NCBI GenBank assembly: GCA_018715585.1
Contig: DVLH01000019.1
Coordinates: 1 to 6,123 of the forward strand
Reading direction: 5' to 3'
Source of the DNA: Candidatus Aphodomonas merdavium
Lineage (GTDB): Bacteria > Bacillota > Clostridia > Christensenellales > Aristaeellaceae
Length of the DNA: 6,123 nucleotides
A model generated the notes under the pieces. That model was not told the origin of the DNA. It saw only the letters and a program-made list of their open reading frames with translations, and did not search any database. This document shows, one piece after another, positions 6,083 to 6,123 of the stretch. Position 1 is the stretch's first letter, and every line of letters begins with the position of its first letter. The translations under genes were made by a program, and so were the position numbers.

Positions 6083-6123
6083 GGCCGGAACTCCTTTCGC
6101 AAAATAGCATAGAGCGCCACATC
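6079..6123 (-). CDS. Possible C-terminal end of an upstream gene (partial)
   Basis: On the minus strand, a frame open from the window edge reads DVALYAILRKEFRP and stops with the TGA at 6081-6079. This stop overlaps the GTG start of the phosphoesterase as GTGA, the classic four-base overlap of translationally coupled genes. Only 14 residues are visible and I do not recognise them; the frame could also be open by chance. Confidence 0.35.
   Translation of the reverse strand, partial: DVALYAILRKEFRP

Overview
The window (about 60% G+C by eye) looks like the chromosome of an anaerobic, low-complexity-envelope Gram-positive bacterium, most likely a gut Clostridia-type Firmicute. Reasons: strong AAGGAGG-type ribosome binding sites, GTG/TTG starts, a Sec-exported flavoprotein of the kind used by anaerobes for respiratory-type reduction of organic acceptors, and no outer-membrane genes. 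The genus cannot be fixed from this sequence alone.

Layout. 10-813 (+): a MerR-type regulator with a C-terminal effector-binding-like domain. 814-957: an AT-rich regulatory gap with short direct repeats and a dyad. 958-2922 (+): a 654-residue secreted flavoprotein with an N-terminal FAD-dependent (fumarate/urocanate reductase superfamily) module and a C-terminal covalent-FMN (FMN_bind) domain, closed by a strong terminator at 2937-2966. 2967-3714: about 750 bases without a credible gene, holding an imperfect 87-base tandem repeat, a perfect 12-bp hairpin and, at its far edge, the terminator of the converging operon. 3756-5175 (-): a two-gene amino-acid-type ABC importer operon (permease, then ATPase, overlapping by 14 bases) with its own consensus-like promoter at 5214-5242. 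5270-6082 (-): a metallophosphoesterase of the YkuE/YaeI type, overlapping by four bases the possible tail of another gene that runs off the right edge.

How they work together. The regulator and flavoprotein look like a sensor plus response pair: the regulator probably binds a small organic molecule and controls the extracytoplasmic reductase. The reductase keeps the FAD fold and a probable proton-donor arginine, but appears to have lost the residues that clamp fumarate, so its acceptor is probably not a plain C4 dicarboxylate. The importer on the other strand is transcribed separately, has no substrate-binding protein in view, and need not be related. The most interesting points are the flavoprotein (domain order and altered substrate pocket) and the repeat-bearing intergenic region; nothing here by itself proves a new system.
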